From assembly GCA_903863195.1 (NCBI GenBank), contig CAIPAY010000227.1:1-46834 (forward strand): a DNA stretch of 46,834 nucleotides, in the 5' to 3' direction. The DNA is from an uncultured Holophagaceae bacterium (GTDB taxonomy: Bacteria > Acidobacteriota > Holophagae > Holophagales > Holophagaceae). Numbering within the stretch: the first letter of the stretch is position 1; every line of letters starts with the position of its first letter. The notes under the pieces were generated by a model that searched no databases, was not told the origin of the DNA, and saw nothing but the letters and a program-made list of their open reading frames with translations. Positions 33,679 through 42,371 of this stretch are shown here, in pieces. A program made the position numbers and the translations under genes.

Positions 33679-34115
33679 CGTTTACCCTCCTCACGCTTAA
33701 ACGTCTTCGTGACCGTGCGGAAAACCGAGCGGTTGGTCGTGTTTAACTCCCACTGGTGGAAGCTGACCGACTTGTCACTGATAGCGGTAATCTCGGCATC
33801 CCTGAACCGGTGACCAACGGGCAGCCAGCGGACGTTGCCACGGCTGTCCGAGATGATCGCGAAGTTCTTGCCGTCCTTGCGGATCATGCCCTTGACGGCG
33901 ATGTCGTCCAGGATGTCCTGGGCATCGACCGGGCGCTCATCCCGCGGAGCGGAGAAGGGATCCCGCAGAATAGTGGGTTTGTAGGGCGTGGCCTTGATGA
34001 CGCCCACATCCTCGACAGGGGCTGCAGAAGTGGTGGGAACCGGCACGGACCCAGGGGCCTGGGCGAGCAGGACCGAGCAGAAGATCAGCGGAATGGGGAG
34101 AGTTCGTCGGGTCAT
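33675..34115 (-). CDS. pilP: Type IV pilus assembly lipoprotein-like protein PilP
   Basis: 146 aa. A signal sequence (LPIPLIFCSVLLAQA) has no clear lipobox Cys in the usual place: its Cys13 is followed by SVLLAQ. The beta-rich domain that links PilNO to the secretin follows: KPTILRDPFSAPRDERP, DDIAVKGMIRKDGKNFAIIS, GNVRWLPVGHRFRDAEITAI. The order pilO-pilP-pilQ and the 4-nt overlap with pilQ support the assignment. GAGG lies 6 nt before the ATG. It acts in the periplasm as part of the alignment complex. Confidence 0.9.
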   Translation of the reverse strand: MTRRTLPIPLIFCSVLLAQAPGSVPVPTTSAAPVEDVGVIKATPYKPTILRDPFSAPRDERPVDAQDILDDIAVKGMIRKDGKNFAIISDSRGNVRWLPVGHRFRDAEITAISDKSVSFHQWELNTTNRSVFRTVTKTFKREEGKR

Positions 34116-34123
34116 AGGCGGCC

Positions 34124-34729
34124 TCAGTCATCCTTGCCAGCAGCAGCCGGGGCCGCCGCGGGCTTCTTGACAGGTTCAACCGGGGGAGGTTCCGGATTGT
34201 AGACAAACGCGCTGATGGTGCACTTCACCGTGGCGGGATAGAGCGTGCGGTTGTCGGTTTTCCGGAGGAACTCGATGTTGGAGACGTTGATGATCTTGTC
34301 ATAGCCCGAGACCAGGGAGACAAACTGACCGAACGAGTGGTAACCCACCCGGAACTCGAACTCCACGGGCTTCTCCGTGTAGTAGGCGTCCTTCCGCTCA
34401 GGCTTGAGGGAGAAGGCGACCTGATCGATCCCGGCATCGTCAGCGAGCTTCTTGATGCGGTAGGGAATCTCGCCGTAGTCCGTGTCGGAGGGCATGATCT
34501 TGATCAGCTCTTCGATCCGCTTGTCCTGCTTGGCCACTTCTTCCCGCAGCTTTTCGTAGCTGGCCTTCAAGAGCTTGCCCTTGTCGACCTGGGCCTGGAG
34601 GCTGGTGTTCTCGGCATGAAGAGCCTCGAGGTCGGTCCGCTTCCCGCCTAGGTAGAAGTAGACCAATCCAGCCAGGATGATGCCAGCCAGCGCGCCCAAA
34701 CCGATCTGTTTCTGAAGTTGGGGATTCAT
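34124..34729 (-). CDS. pilO: Type IV pilus assembly protein PilO
   Basis: 201 aa. One N-terminal transmembrane helix (about 10-28, GLGALAGIILAGLVYFYLG), a coiled coil (about 33-80, LEALHAENTSLQAQVDKGKL and on) and a ferredoxin-like periplasmic domain: EIPYRIKKLADDAGID, PVEFEFRVGYHSFGQFVSLV, IINVSNIEFLRK. The tail is Pro-Ala rich. PilO pairs with PilN in the inner-membrane platform. GAGG precedes the ATG, 8 nt after pilN. Confidence 0.94.
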   Translation of the reverse strand: MNPQLQKQIGLGALAGIILAGLVYFYLGGKRTDLEALHAENTSLQAQVDKGKLLKASYEKLREEVAKQDKRIEELIKIMPSDTDYGEIPYRIKKLADDAGIDQVAFSLKPERKDAYYTEKPVEFEFRVGYHSFGQFVSLVSGYDKIINVSNIEFLRKTDNRTLYPATVKCTISAFVYNPEPPPVEPVKKPAAAPAAAGKDD

Positions 34730-34737
34730 GGCCTACC

Positions 34738-35337
34738 TCAGACGGCGTTCTGGAGTTCGAAGGAGATGGTGAATTCGAAGGCGCCGTTGGCCCCCCGTTT
34801 CGCGCCCGGGTAGGCGATCTTCTTGAACCAGCGGGTCCTGGACTGCAGGTTGCCATAGAAGGCGTTGATGGCCTCGAAGTTGCGGCCTTCCCCTTCGATG
34901 GTGACAAGGGAACCCTTCTGGGCCACTCGCTTGAACCACACGTCATCAGGCAGGCTGTTGGCCAGCTCCTCCAGGAAGTGCACCGGCAGCGTCTGCTGGC
35001 GCTTCAGGGTGGTCATCACCTCTTCCTTCTTTTGAAGGGCTTCCTTCTTCTCCCGGAACTTCTTCTCGAGGGCGATGTAGGGCTCGTACTGCTTCCGGTC
35101 GATTTCCAGCTCGGCCTTCTTCCGCTCTGCCTTGGCGACCTCGTTGTTCAGCCAGAGGAAGTAGATGCCGCCCAGGGCCGTGAAGGCCAGCCCTACCACC
35201 ACGCCCGCAATGGGCAAGCTGGAGCGGCTGCTGCCTTCACCGGTGTAGATCTGGGCCGGCTCAGCCGCACCCTTGTCACCGCCCTTCTTGCCCCCGGTCT
35301 GGGCCAGCGCATCACCGAGCAGGTTGATCTTGATCAT
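34738..35337 (-). CDS. pilN: Type IV pilus assembly protein PilN
   Basis: 199 aa. The conserved cytoplasmic start MIKINLLGDALAQTG contains the INLL peptide that docks into PilM. A Gly-Lys-rich stretch, one helix (about 41-61, LPIAGVVVGLAFTALGGIYF), a charged coiled coil (about 65-112) and the periplasmic domain with LEELANSLPDDVWFKRV follow. The ATG overlaps the pilM stop by 4 nt. Confidence 0.94.
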   Translation of the reverse strand: MIKINLLGDALAQTGGKKGGDKGAAEPAQIYTGEGSSRSSLPIAGVVVGLAFTALGGIYFLWLNNEVAKAERKKAELEIDRKQYEPYIALEKKFREKKEALQKKEEVMTTLKRQQTLPVHFLEELANSLPDDVWFKRVAQKGSLVTIEGEGRNFEAINAFYGNLQSRTRWFKKIAYPGAKRGANGAFEFTISFELQNAV

Positions 35338-36416
35338 CGGTCCCCCACTTGGCGCATGGCCAGCCCGACAACAACTGCCGCAGCGCCGCCGATGTCTCGG
35401 ACTGTCACGGGATCCTCAGTCCGTCCATCAACCTCGATCAGCGAGAAGGGGTTAAACCGCTCCACCGCTACGCGCAGCCGGTCCCCGAGGATCTCCAGCA
35501 GCCCGTAGGACATGGAACCCCCGCCACTGAGCAGCACCCTGTCCAGGCGGTCTACCTTGAAGCTGCTCTTGAAGAAATCGAGGGTCCGCGTCAGCTCGTC
35601 CGCAAAGGCGTCGGAGACGGCGTTGATGGAGGGATGGACCTCTTCCGGCTCGCGCCCTTCGGCGGCCTGGTTGCGCTTCAGGAGCTCGGCGGCCTCCCGG
35701 CTCACGCCCCAGTCCTCCATGAGCTTCTCGGAGTACCGGCTGCTGCCCCAGGCCATGTCCCGCCAGAAGACCGACTTTCCGCCCACCATCATGGTCAGGT
35801 TGGTGAAGGTCGCCCCCATGTTCACCAGGGCCACCACCTCATCCCGGTTCCCGCCGGCGTTGTTGATCTCATAGGCATTCTGAACCGCAAAGACATCGAC
35901 ATCCACGACCTTGGGCACACATCCGGCCTGGGCAACACAGCTGACGTAAGCCTCGAGTTTGTCCTTCCGGCAGGCCACAAGCACCACATCCATATTGCCG
36001 TCGGACGCGCGCTCCTCGATCAGGTAGTAATCCAGGGCGTAGGAGTCCAACCCCTGTCCTGCGGGGAAAAAGCTCTCCGCTTCCCAGCGGACCGACTCAG
36101 CCAGCTCAGCCTGACTCATCAGGGGAAAAGTCACCTTTTTCACCATCACCTGCTGACCTGACACAGAGATGGCTACTTCCTTGGCCTTGATCTTCTGTTC
36201 CGTAAGCACCTGACGGATAGCTGACGCGACCGCGTTGCTATCCATGATGTCGCCGTCCACGATGGCGTCGGCCGGAAGGGGCGCCAGGCCCAGCTTCTGG
36301 AGCCGGTAGCGGGCATTGGCCCCCTTGCCAACCAGCTGGAGCTCGCAGACCTTGATCGAGCTTGATCCAATATCCAAGCCGACAAGGCTCTTGGTTTTGC
36401 TACCGAAAAGGCCCAC
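35334..36416 (-). CDS. pilM: Type IV pilus actin-like ATPase PilM
   Basis: A cytosolic actin/FtsA-fold protein that binds PilN. About 360 aa. Motifs: LVGLDIGSSSIKVCEL (phosphate 1), VSGQQVMVKKVTFPLMSQAE, VVDVDVFAVQNAYEINNAGG, VALVNMGATFTNLTMM (phosphate 2) and DRVLLSGGGSMSYGLLEILG (adenosine loop). I chose GTG 36416 (MGLFGSKTKSLVGLD), which has GAGG 6 nt upstream and matches usual PilM starts; GTG 36428 is four codons earlier. The pilus operon starts here. The 83-nt gap to the PP2C gene contains TATAGT as a possible -10, but no convincing -35. Confidence 0.95.
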   Translation of the reverse strand: MGLFGSKTKSLVGLDIGSSSIKVCELQLVGKGANARYRLQKLGLAPLPADAIVDGDIMDSNAVASAIRQVLTEQKIKAKEVAISVSGQQVMVKKVTFPLMSQAELAESVRWEAESFFPAGQGLDSYALDYYLIEERASDGNMDVVLVACRKDKLEAYVSCVAQAGCVPKVVDVDVFAVQNAYEINNAGGNRDEVVALVNMGATFTNLTMMVGGKSVFWRDMAWGSSRYSEKLMEDWGVSREAAELLKRNQAAEGREPEEVHPSINAVSDAFADELTRTLDFFKSSFKVDRLDRVLLSGGGSMSYGLLEILGDRLRVAVERFNPFSLIEVDGRTEDPVTVRDIGGAAAVVVGLAMRQVGDR

Positions 36417-36499
36417 CGGATGCCTCACTAGGAGAAATAAACTATAAGGGAAGGGTAGCGTCGGAATGAGCTAGGTCAAGGTTAACTGTTGTTAATAGA

Positions 36500-37267
36500 T
36501 CACACTTCCCCAGGAGCGAGCCCTACGAGAATCACGGTGATATTGTCATCACCCCCGTGTTCCCTGGCTACTGAAATTAATGATTCAACAGCACTTTGAA
36601 GATTCTTCGAGGTGCTGACGATCTCCCAGATCTGTTTGTCGGCGATCATTCCCGACAGGCCATCTGAGCAAAGCAAGAGTCGGTCCGAAGCCGAAAGCTC
36701 TAACTCCTGGACCTCCACGTCCAGGTCGCCGCCATTGCCGAGCGCCTGGGTGATCACGTTCCGGAAGGGGTGGACACGGGCCTCCGAGGGCGTGAGGACC
36801 CCGTTGGCCACCTGCTCCGCAACCCAGCTGTGGTCCCGCGTGACCTGGCGGATGCCCTCAGAGCCGAGGATGTAGGCGCGGCTGTCCCCCACATGGGCCA
36901 GGGTCACCCGGGTGCCGTGGAAAAGGCCTGCGACCACCGTGGATCCCATGGTCTCCCGCTCGGGGTTGCGGCGGATATCCTCGGCGATGGCCTGGTCAGA
37001 GAGCAGAAAAGAGACCTTCAGCCGGTTCCCGTCATAGGTCAGGGTGGGGTCATATTCCACGGGCCAGGTCCGGTCCTTCTCGAGGGTCTCTCCCACGAAC
37101 CGCCCCACGGTCTCCACGACGATCTGGCTGGCTACCTCTCCCGCGGCATGGCCGCCGAGTCCGTCAGCCACGACGAAGAGTCCAAGGACGGGGTCAGACA
37201 GTAGGCTGTCCTCGTTGTGTTTTCGGACACAACCGACATCGGTGACACCTGCAGCGATAATTCCCAT
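36500..37267 (-). CDS. PP2C-family serine/threonine phosphatase (2)
   Basis: 255 aa from ATG 37267, two bases after the stop of the DnaJ-TPR gene; AAGGG lies 6 nt upstream. It has the complete motif set: AAGVTDVGCVRKHNEDSLL, LFVVADGLGGHAAGEVAS, ETMGSTVVAGLF, AHVGDSRAYILGSEGIRQVT, HPFRNVITQALGNG, LLLCSDGLSGMIADKQI and EHGGDDNITVILVGL. It is a metal-dependent phosphatase of the Stp/PrpC kind, which usually reverses a Hanks-type kinase. It is distinct from the copy at 29170-30135 (shorter, no C-terminal extension). It lies directly ahead of pilMNOPQ on the same strand. Confidence 0.94.
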   Translation of the reverse strand: MGIIAAGVTDVGCVRKHNEDSLLSDPVLGLFVVADGLGGHAAGEVASQIVVETVGRFVGETLEKDRTWPVEYDPTLTYDGNRLKVSFLLSDQAIAEDIRRNPERETMGSTVVAGLFHGTRVTLAHVGDSRAYILGSEGIRQVTRDHSWVAEQVANGVLTPSEARVHPFRNVITQALGNGGDLDVEVQELELSASDRLLLCSDGLSGMIADKQIWEIVSTSKNLQSAVESLISVAREHGGDDNITVILVGLAPGEV

Positions 37268-37269
37268 GA

Positions 37270-37983
37270 TCAACCCTTCCCCGTCAATCGGCCCCAGAGG
37301 CCCTTGAGTTGATCAACGGCAGAAGGGGGACCCTCAGGAGCCCCCCCCTTCTGCTTGGAGCCGGGGGCGGCCGACACCCCTTTGGTTTTCCGATCAAGGG
37401 CGCGGAGCTTGGCATGGTTGGGAGAGATCTCCCGGGCCAGCTGGAGGTGGCCCTGGGCCCTGGCCGCGAGGCCGAGGGTCTGAAAATGTTGTGCCAGGCG
37501 GATGTGGCTCTCGACATCCCGAGGGGCGAGCCGGACGGCCGTTTCCAGGGCTTTCACGACGGCGCGGAGATCCCCGCCCTCCTGCTCCAGGATGGACGCC
37601 AGCAGGGCGTGATATTGAGGCCTGCTCCCATCGAGCCGGATCGCGTAGTGGATGAGGGCGCGGGCCTGATCCACCTTGCCGTCATCGAAGGCCGTCCGGG
37701 CCATGGAAGCCCAGTCCTCCGGCGTCCGTTCCTGGGCCAGCTCCTGTTCTGGGGCAGGAGCGGCCTGGCCCTTCGACAGCTGCTGCTGGAGCAGAGCCCG
37801 CCGGGCCGGATCTTTCAGCGCGCTGAAGGCCTCAGCCAGCTCCCGGAACCTCGCCTCCGCCTCGGCCTTTTCAGCGCCCATGAACCGGTCCGGGTGCCAA
37901 CGCTTGGCCAGCCGATGGTAGGCGGCTTTGATGTCCTCGGGCGAAGCATCGGGCGAGATTTCCAGGACGTTGAATGGGTTCAT
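37270..37983 (-). CDS. DnaJ-domain protein with TPR-like repeats
   Basis: 237 aa from ATG 37983. An N-terminal J domain, PFNVLEISPDASPEDIKAAY then RLAKRWHPDRFMGAE, has the essential HPD and so should stimulate an Hsp70 ATPase. After a Gln-rich linker come two or three TPR-like helix pairs (about 88-190: ARTAFDDGKVDQARALIHYA, ALETAVRLAPRDVESHIRLA, LGLAARAQGHLQLAREISP). The C-terminus is Lys-, Gly- and Pro-rich, ending LKGLWGRLTGKG. An in-frame TTG at 38004 is less likely. It probably forms a unit with the PP2C gene that follows. The 200 nt upstream, shared with the divergent gatA, hold an AT-richer stretch (38055-38100), likely promoters, but no clear boxes. Confidence 0.88.
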   Translation of the reverse strand: MNPFNVLEISPDASPEDIKAAYHRLAKRWHPDRFMGAEKAEAEARFRELAEAFSALKDPARRALLQQQLSKGQAAPAPEQELAQERTPEDWASMARTAFDDGKVDQARALIHYAIRLDGSRPQYHALLASILEQEGGDLRAVVKALETAVRLAPRDVESHIRLAQHFQTLGLAARAQGHLQLAREISPNHAKLRALDRKTKGVSAAPGSKQKGGAPEGPPSAVDQLKGLWGRLTGKG

Positions 37984-38185
37984 CGGATTCCAGAGTGTGC
38001 GCAAAAAACCGGCTCAAGACAGGCCGCGGAGATCAGGGGGCTTGAGCAGAGGATCTTAGCTTAGTTTCAGTCTCTAGGTAGACCTACATAGTTAGGCAAA
38101 CCTTCCGGCCGGTGGCAACCCGGTGCCCGCGGACTGGAAGGGATCCCGTCGAAGTGGCACAGTAGAAGGCTCTGGAGGAGTGCGC

Positions 38186-39640
38186 ATGGGGTTGGGCATG
38201 GCGGTGGACTGGCGCGAAGGCCTGGATGCCGGCGACCTCTCCTCCGAAGCCCTGGTCCGGGCCTCCTTTGAGCGCATGGCCCACCTGGATGGTCAGCTGA
38301 ACGCTGTCCTTTCACGGGAGGAAGGCCTGAGCCTCAACCTCGCGCGTGAGGCCGACCGCCGGCTGCGCGCCGGGGGGCGCTCCCCCGTCCTCGGCCTGCC
38401 CGTGGTGCTCAAGGACAACCTGAACTGGACCGGACTGCCCGTGTCCTGCGGTTCCCGGGTGCTCGGGGGCTACCGGGCTCCCTATGACGCCACCGTGGTG
38501 CGCCGGCTGCTGGACGCTGGCGCAGTACCCGTGGCCAAGGCGAACATGGACGAGTTCGCCATGGGCTCCAGCGGCGAATACAGCTCCTTCGGACCGACGC
38601 GCAACCCCTGGGACACCAGCAGGGTGCCCGGCGGCAGCAGCAGTGGCTCCATCGTGGCCGTGGCGGCCGGCTACGCACCCCTGGCCCTGGGCAGCGACAC
38701 CGGCGGCTCGGTCCGGCTCCCCGCCTCCTTCTGCAATGTGACCGCGCTCAAGCCCACCTATGGCGTCCTCAGCCGCTATGGGCTCACCGCCATGGCCTCC
38801 AGCCTGGATCAGGTGGGCCCGGTGGCCGTCAGCGCTGCGGACATCGCCCTGGCCCTCCAGCCCATGGCGGGCCGGGACCCCCTCGACAGCACCTCGGTGG
38901 ACCTGCCCGGCCGGGAGCGCCTCTTCCCGCTCGGCCCGGCCCAGCTCAAGGGTCTCCGCATCGGCGTGCCCGTGGACTACTTCGGCGAGGGCCTGGAGCC
39001 CGGGTCCCGCCAGCTCCTGGAGGCTGCCCTCCAGGTCTTCGCCGACCAGGGCGCCTTGCTCTGCGAGGTTCGGCTGCCCCACACCCGCTACGCCATCGAC
39101 ACCTACTACCTGCTCTGCACCAGCGAGGTCTCCAGCAACCTGAGCCGCTTTGACGGGGTCCGCTTCGGTCACCGGGTCGCAGCCGGAACGCTGCCCGGCA
39201 TGATCTCCGAAACCAGGGACGCAGGACTCGGCGACGAGGTGAAGCGCCGGATCCTGCTTGGCACCTTCTGCCTGTCCAAGGGCTACTACGACGCCTTCTA
39301 CCTGAAGGCCCTCCAGGCTCGCACCCTCATCGCCCGGGACTTCGACGAGGCCTTTGCCTCTGTGGATCTGCTCGCCACGCCCGTCAGCCCCGGGGTGGCC
39401 TTCCCCTTCGGGGCCCGAACCACCGACCCCCTGGCCATGTATCTGGCGGACGCCTACACCGTGCCCGCCTCCCTGGCGGGATTGCCCTGTCTTTCCATGC
39501 CCGCGGGCTTCACCGCGGGGCTGCCCGTCGGCATCCAACTGATTGGGCCAGCCCTTTCGGATGTCAAGCTGCTGGAGGCGGCCCATGCCTTCCAGTCCCT
39601 CACCCGCCACCACCTCCAGTCCCCTCCCCTGCCTGCCTAG
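38186..39640 (+). CDS. gatA: Amidase signature family protein, GatA type
   Basis: 484 aa from ATG 38186, chosen because GGAGGAG lies 5 nt upstream. The Ser-cisSer-Lys triad is present: Lys76 in GLPVVLKDNLNWTG, Ser151-153 in PGGSSSGSIVAVAAG and Ser175 in LGSDTGGSVRLPASFC. Further GatA-like marks are KANMDEFAMGSSGEYSSFGP, LKPTYGVLSRYGLTAMASSL, DQVGPVAVSAADIA, KRRILLGTFCLSKGYYDAFY and DLLATPVSPGVAFPFG. This is the glutaminase subunit of the Asp/Glu-tRNA amidotransferase. gatB and gatC are not next to it, so a stand-alone amidase is a weaker alternative. The E2 gene follows 9 nt later. Confidence 0.92.
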   Translation: MGLGMAVDWREGLDAGDLSSEALVRASFERMAHLDGQLNAVLSREEGLSLNLAREADRRLRAGGRSPVLGLPVVLKDNLNWTGLPVSCGSRVLGGYRAPYDATVVRRLLDAGAVPVAKANMDEFAMGSSGEYSSFGPTRNPWDTSRVPGGSSSGSIVAVAAGYAPLALGSDTGGSVRLPASFCNVTALKPTYGVLSRYGLTAMASSLDQVGPVAVSAADIALALQPMAGRDPLDSTSVDLPGRERLFPLGPAQLKGLRIGVPVDYFGEGLEPGSRQLLEAALQVFADQGALLCEVRLPHTRYAIDTYYLLCTSEVSSNLSRFDGVRFGHRVAAGTLPGMISETRDAGLGDEVKRRILLGTFCLSKGYYDAFYLKALQARTLIARDFDEAFASVDLLATPVSPGVAFPFGARTTDPLAMYLADAYTVPASLAGLPCLSMPAGFTAGLPVGIQLIGPALSDVKLLEAAHAFQSLTRHHLQSPPLPA

Positions 39641-39649
39641 GAGCACCCC

Positions 39650-40981
39650 ATGGCCTTTGACGTTGTCATGCCCCAGATGGGCGAGAGCATTGCTGAAGCC
39701 ACGGTGCTCAAGTGGCACAAGCAGGCGGGCGACGCCATCGTGAAGGACGAGACCCTCTACGAGATCAGCACAGACAAGGTGGACGCGGAGATTCCCGCCC
39801 CGGCCACGGGCACACTCCTGGAGATCCTGGTGGACGTGAACCTCACGGTGCCCGTGGGCACAGTCGTGGCCCGCATCGGGGACGCCTCCGAGAAGGCCGC
39901 CGGCGCAAGCGCACCGGCCCTGACGCCGGCCCCGACGCCCGCGGCCGCCCAGGCGGCTCCCCTGCAGGCCGGAGGCATCGAGGATACGAACAGCCTAGAG
40001 GATCGCCTCCGGACCAAGAGCAGCCCGCTGGTGCGGGAGATGGCCCGCCAGCACGGCCTCGACCTCAGCCGGATCCAGGGGACCGGCCAGGCCGGTCGTG
40101 TCACGCGGGAGGACCTGGAGGCCCACCTGGCCGGCCAGACCACCGCGGCACCAGCCCCCACCGGCATCGCGCCCATCCTGCCCGCGGTGCATGATCCCTC
40201 GGCGCCGACCATGGGCCTCACGCCGGCCCTGGCCGTGCCGCCGGTCCCTGCCCTGCCCGCCTTCGCCCCGGGCGAGCGCGTGAAGGTGGAGCCCATGAGC
40301 CGCATGCGGAAGGTCATCGCTGACGGGATGGTGGCCAGCCGCCGGACCTCGGCCCACGTCTACACGGTCTTCGAGATCGACATGACCCGGGTCGCCCAGC
40401 TGCGCAACAAGCACAAGCAGGCCTTCGAGGCCCAGTTCGGCACCAAGCTCAGCTTCTTGCCCTTCGTGATGATGGCGGCCTGCAAGGCCCTGCGGGCCTA
40501 TCCCGTCGTCAATGCCTCCGTGGACGGCGACAACATCGTCTACAAGCAGGACATCAACCTCGGCATCGCCGTGAGCCTGGACTGGGGCCTCATCGTGCCC
40601 GTGGTGCGCAACGCCGACATGATGAACCTGGGCGGACTGGCCCGTAGCCTCAACGACCTGGCCGAGCGCGCCCGCACCAAGCAGCTCAAGCCCGACGAGA
40701 TCAGCGGCGGCACCTTCACCATCACGAATCCCGGTGTCTACGGCGACACCTTCGGCCTGCCCATCATCAACCAGCCCCAGGTGGCCATCCAGGGCGTGGG
40801 CGCCATCGTGAAGCGGCCGGTGGTGGTCACCGGCCCCGACGGCACGGACTTCATCGCCATCCGGCAGATGATGTTCAGCAGCCTGGGCTTCGACCACCGC
40901 ATCATCGACGGCGCCACCGGCGACCTCTTCATGGCCTTCGTCAAAAAGGAGCTGGAGAACTCCACCTTCGGGCTGGAGTAG
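39650..40981 (+). CDS. 2-oxoacid dehydrogenase complex E2 component (dihydrolipoyl acyltransferase)
   Basis: 443 aa. A lipoyl domain (1-77, lipoylated Lys43 in EISTDKVDAEIPAP), an Ala-Pro linker, an E1/E3-binding domain (about 124-160, SSPLVREMARQHGLDLSRIQ then GTGQAGRVTREDLEAHL), another Ala-Pro linker, and the catalytic domain from about 210 with SRMRKVIADGMVASRRTSAH and the active-site FDHRIIDGATG (His416, Asp420). It transfers the acyl group to CoA. The domain style is that of 2-oxoglutarate or branched-chain complexes. E1 and E3 genes are not adjacent. The ATG follows the gatA stop by 9 nt, with TAGGAG as ribosome binding site. Confidence 0.93.
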   Translation: MAFDVVMPQMGESIAEATVLKWHKQAGDAIVKDETLYEISTDKVDAEIPAPATGTLLEILVDVNLTVPVGTVVARIGDASEKAAGASAPALTPAPTPAAAQAAPLQAGGIEDTNSLEDRLRTKSSPLVREMARQHGLDLSRIQGTGQAGRVTREDLEAHLAGQTTAAPAPTGIAPILPAVHDPSAPTMGLTPALAVPPVPALPAFAPGERVKVEPMSRMRKVIADGMVASRRTSAHVYTVFEIDMTRVAQLRNKHKQAFEAQFGTKLSFLPFVMMAACKALRAYPVVNASVDGDNIVYKQDINLGIAVSLDWGLIVPVVRNADMMNLGGLARSLNDLAERARTKQLKPDEISGGTFTITNPGVYGDTFGLPIINQPQVAIQGVGAIVKRPVVVTGPDGTDFIAIRQMMFSSLGFDHRIIDGATGDLFMAFVKKELENSTFGLE

Positions 40982-40993
40982 GCTCCGGCCGCC

Positions 40994-42355
40994 TCACCCG
41001 AAGCTGCTGGTCTCCCGGATCAGCTCGCGATACAGCGCGTGCTCCCCCGTGAAATGCAGCTGGATGAGGCCTGTGGGGCCGTTGCGGTGCTTGGCCACGA
41101 TCAGCTCGGCTGTGTTGTCGGGCTCTTCGTTGGCGGACGGCATCATCTTCCGGTGGATGAAGGCCACCATGTCCGCGTCCTGCTCAATGGCGCCCGAGTC
41201 CCGCAGGTCGCTCAGCTGGGGCCGGCCGCCGGTGCGATGCTCCACCTCGCGATTGAGCTGGGAGAGCACCACCACGGGAATGCCGAAGTCCTTGGCCATG
41301 ATCTTCAGGCCGCGGCTGATCTCGCCGATGCGGACGGCCTCGTTCTGCTTGGCCCCGCGGCTGCCCTCGGGACTGCTGATGAGCTGCAGGTAGTCCACGA
41401 TCACGAACTCCACGCGGCGGTTGTTCTGGCTGCCCTGCTTCACGATCATGTTCTGGATGAGCGGCACGGTGATGGAGGCCTGGTCGCAGATGTAGAGCGG
41501 CATCTGGACCAGCGCATCGCGGCTCTCCAGGACCTTCTCCATCTGGCCCGAGGCCCGACCTGACTGGAGGTCCTTCATGTTGGTCTGGCTCTGCGCCGCG
41601 AGCAGGCGCATGAAGACCTCCTCATGGCTCATCTCAAGGCTGAAGAAGGCCCCACAGTGGCCACCCACCCGGGCCGCGTTGAGGACCCAGTTCAGGGCCA
41701 GGGCAGTCTTGCCGATGCCAGGCCGGGCTGCGAGGACAATGAGGTTGCCCGGCTGGAAGCCCTGGGTCAGGTCATCGAAGCGGCTGAAGCCCACCCGGAT
41801 GCCCGTGGAGAGGCGGCCCTCCATGCGGTCAGACAGGCGTACCATGGCATCGTCGGCAACGGACTGGATGGACAGCAGGCCCTTGGTCTTGGCATCGCCC
41901 TGCGCCAGCTGGAAGAGGCTCTGGGCCGTGAGGTCCACGAGCACTTCCGGCGCCTCGTCCTCCTCGGCGGCCTGCCGGACCAGCTGGGCGCCTAGGTGGA
42001 CCAGGCGGCGCAGCTTGGCCTTGCGGCGGATCACGTCGGCCAGCACCTGGGGCCGCTCCACATCTTCGGCCATGAGGATGTCGGTGAGCCCCGTGAAGCC
42101 GCCCACCTTGTTCAGGCTGTCGTCCTGGTCGAGGGAATCCTTCAGGGTGAGCGAGTTCACCTCGACCTGGGCCTCGATCAGGGTCTTCAGCGCCCGGAAT
42201 ACCGCCCGATGGGCGGGATGGACGAAGTCCTCTTCCGTCAGGGTGAACACGGCCTCGCTGGCGATGAAGCCCGCGCCGGGGGCGCAGCAGGTCGCGAGAA
42301 ACGACCGCTCAGCATCGATATCTTCCGGCAGTCGTTCCGGAAGCCAGTCCGCCAT
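40994..42355 (-). CDS. dnaB: Replicative DNA helicase DnaB
   Basis: The hexameric replication-fork helicase, 453 aa from ATG 42355 with CAGGAG 6 nt upstream. The N-terminal domain (PEDIDAERSFLATCCAPGAG, ALKTLIEAQVEVNSLTLKDS) is followed by the RecA-like domain: GFSRFDDLTQGFQPGNLIVL, Walker A AARPGIGKTALALNW, FFSLEMSHEEVFMRLLA, Walker B EFVIVDYLQLISSP, VVVLSQLNREVEHRTGGRPQ, LSDLRDSGAIEQDADMVAFI and VAKHRNGPTGLIQLHF. Length is normal. It lies 16 nt after the stop of the large lipoprotein and so may depend on its transcript. It is convergent with the E2 gene. Confidence 0.97.
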   Translation of the reverse strand: MADWLPERLPEDIDAERSFLATCCAPGAGFIASEAVFTLTEEDFVHPAHRAVFRALKTLIEAQVEVNSLTLKDSLDQDDSLNKVGGFTGLTDILMAEDVERPQVLADVIRRKAKLRRLVHLGAQLVRQAAEEDEAPEVLVDLTAQSLFQLAQGDAKTKGLLSIQSVADDAMVRLSDRMEGRLSTGIRVGFSRFDDLTQGFQPGNLIVLAARPGIGKTALALNWVLNAARVGGHCGAFFSLEMSHEEVFMRLLAAQSQTNMKDLQSGRASGQMEKVLESRDALVQMPLYICDQASITVPLIQNMIVKQGSQNNRRVEFVIVDYLQLISSPEGSRGAKQNEAVRIGEISRGLKIMAKDFGIPVVVLSQLNREVEHRTGGRPQLSDLRDSGAIEQDADMVAFIHRKMMPSANEEPDNTAELIVAKHRNGPTGLIQLHFTGEHALYRELIRETSSFG

Positions 42356-42371
42356 GATCCACTCCTGCCCG

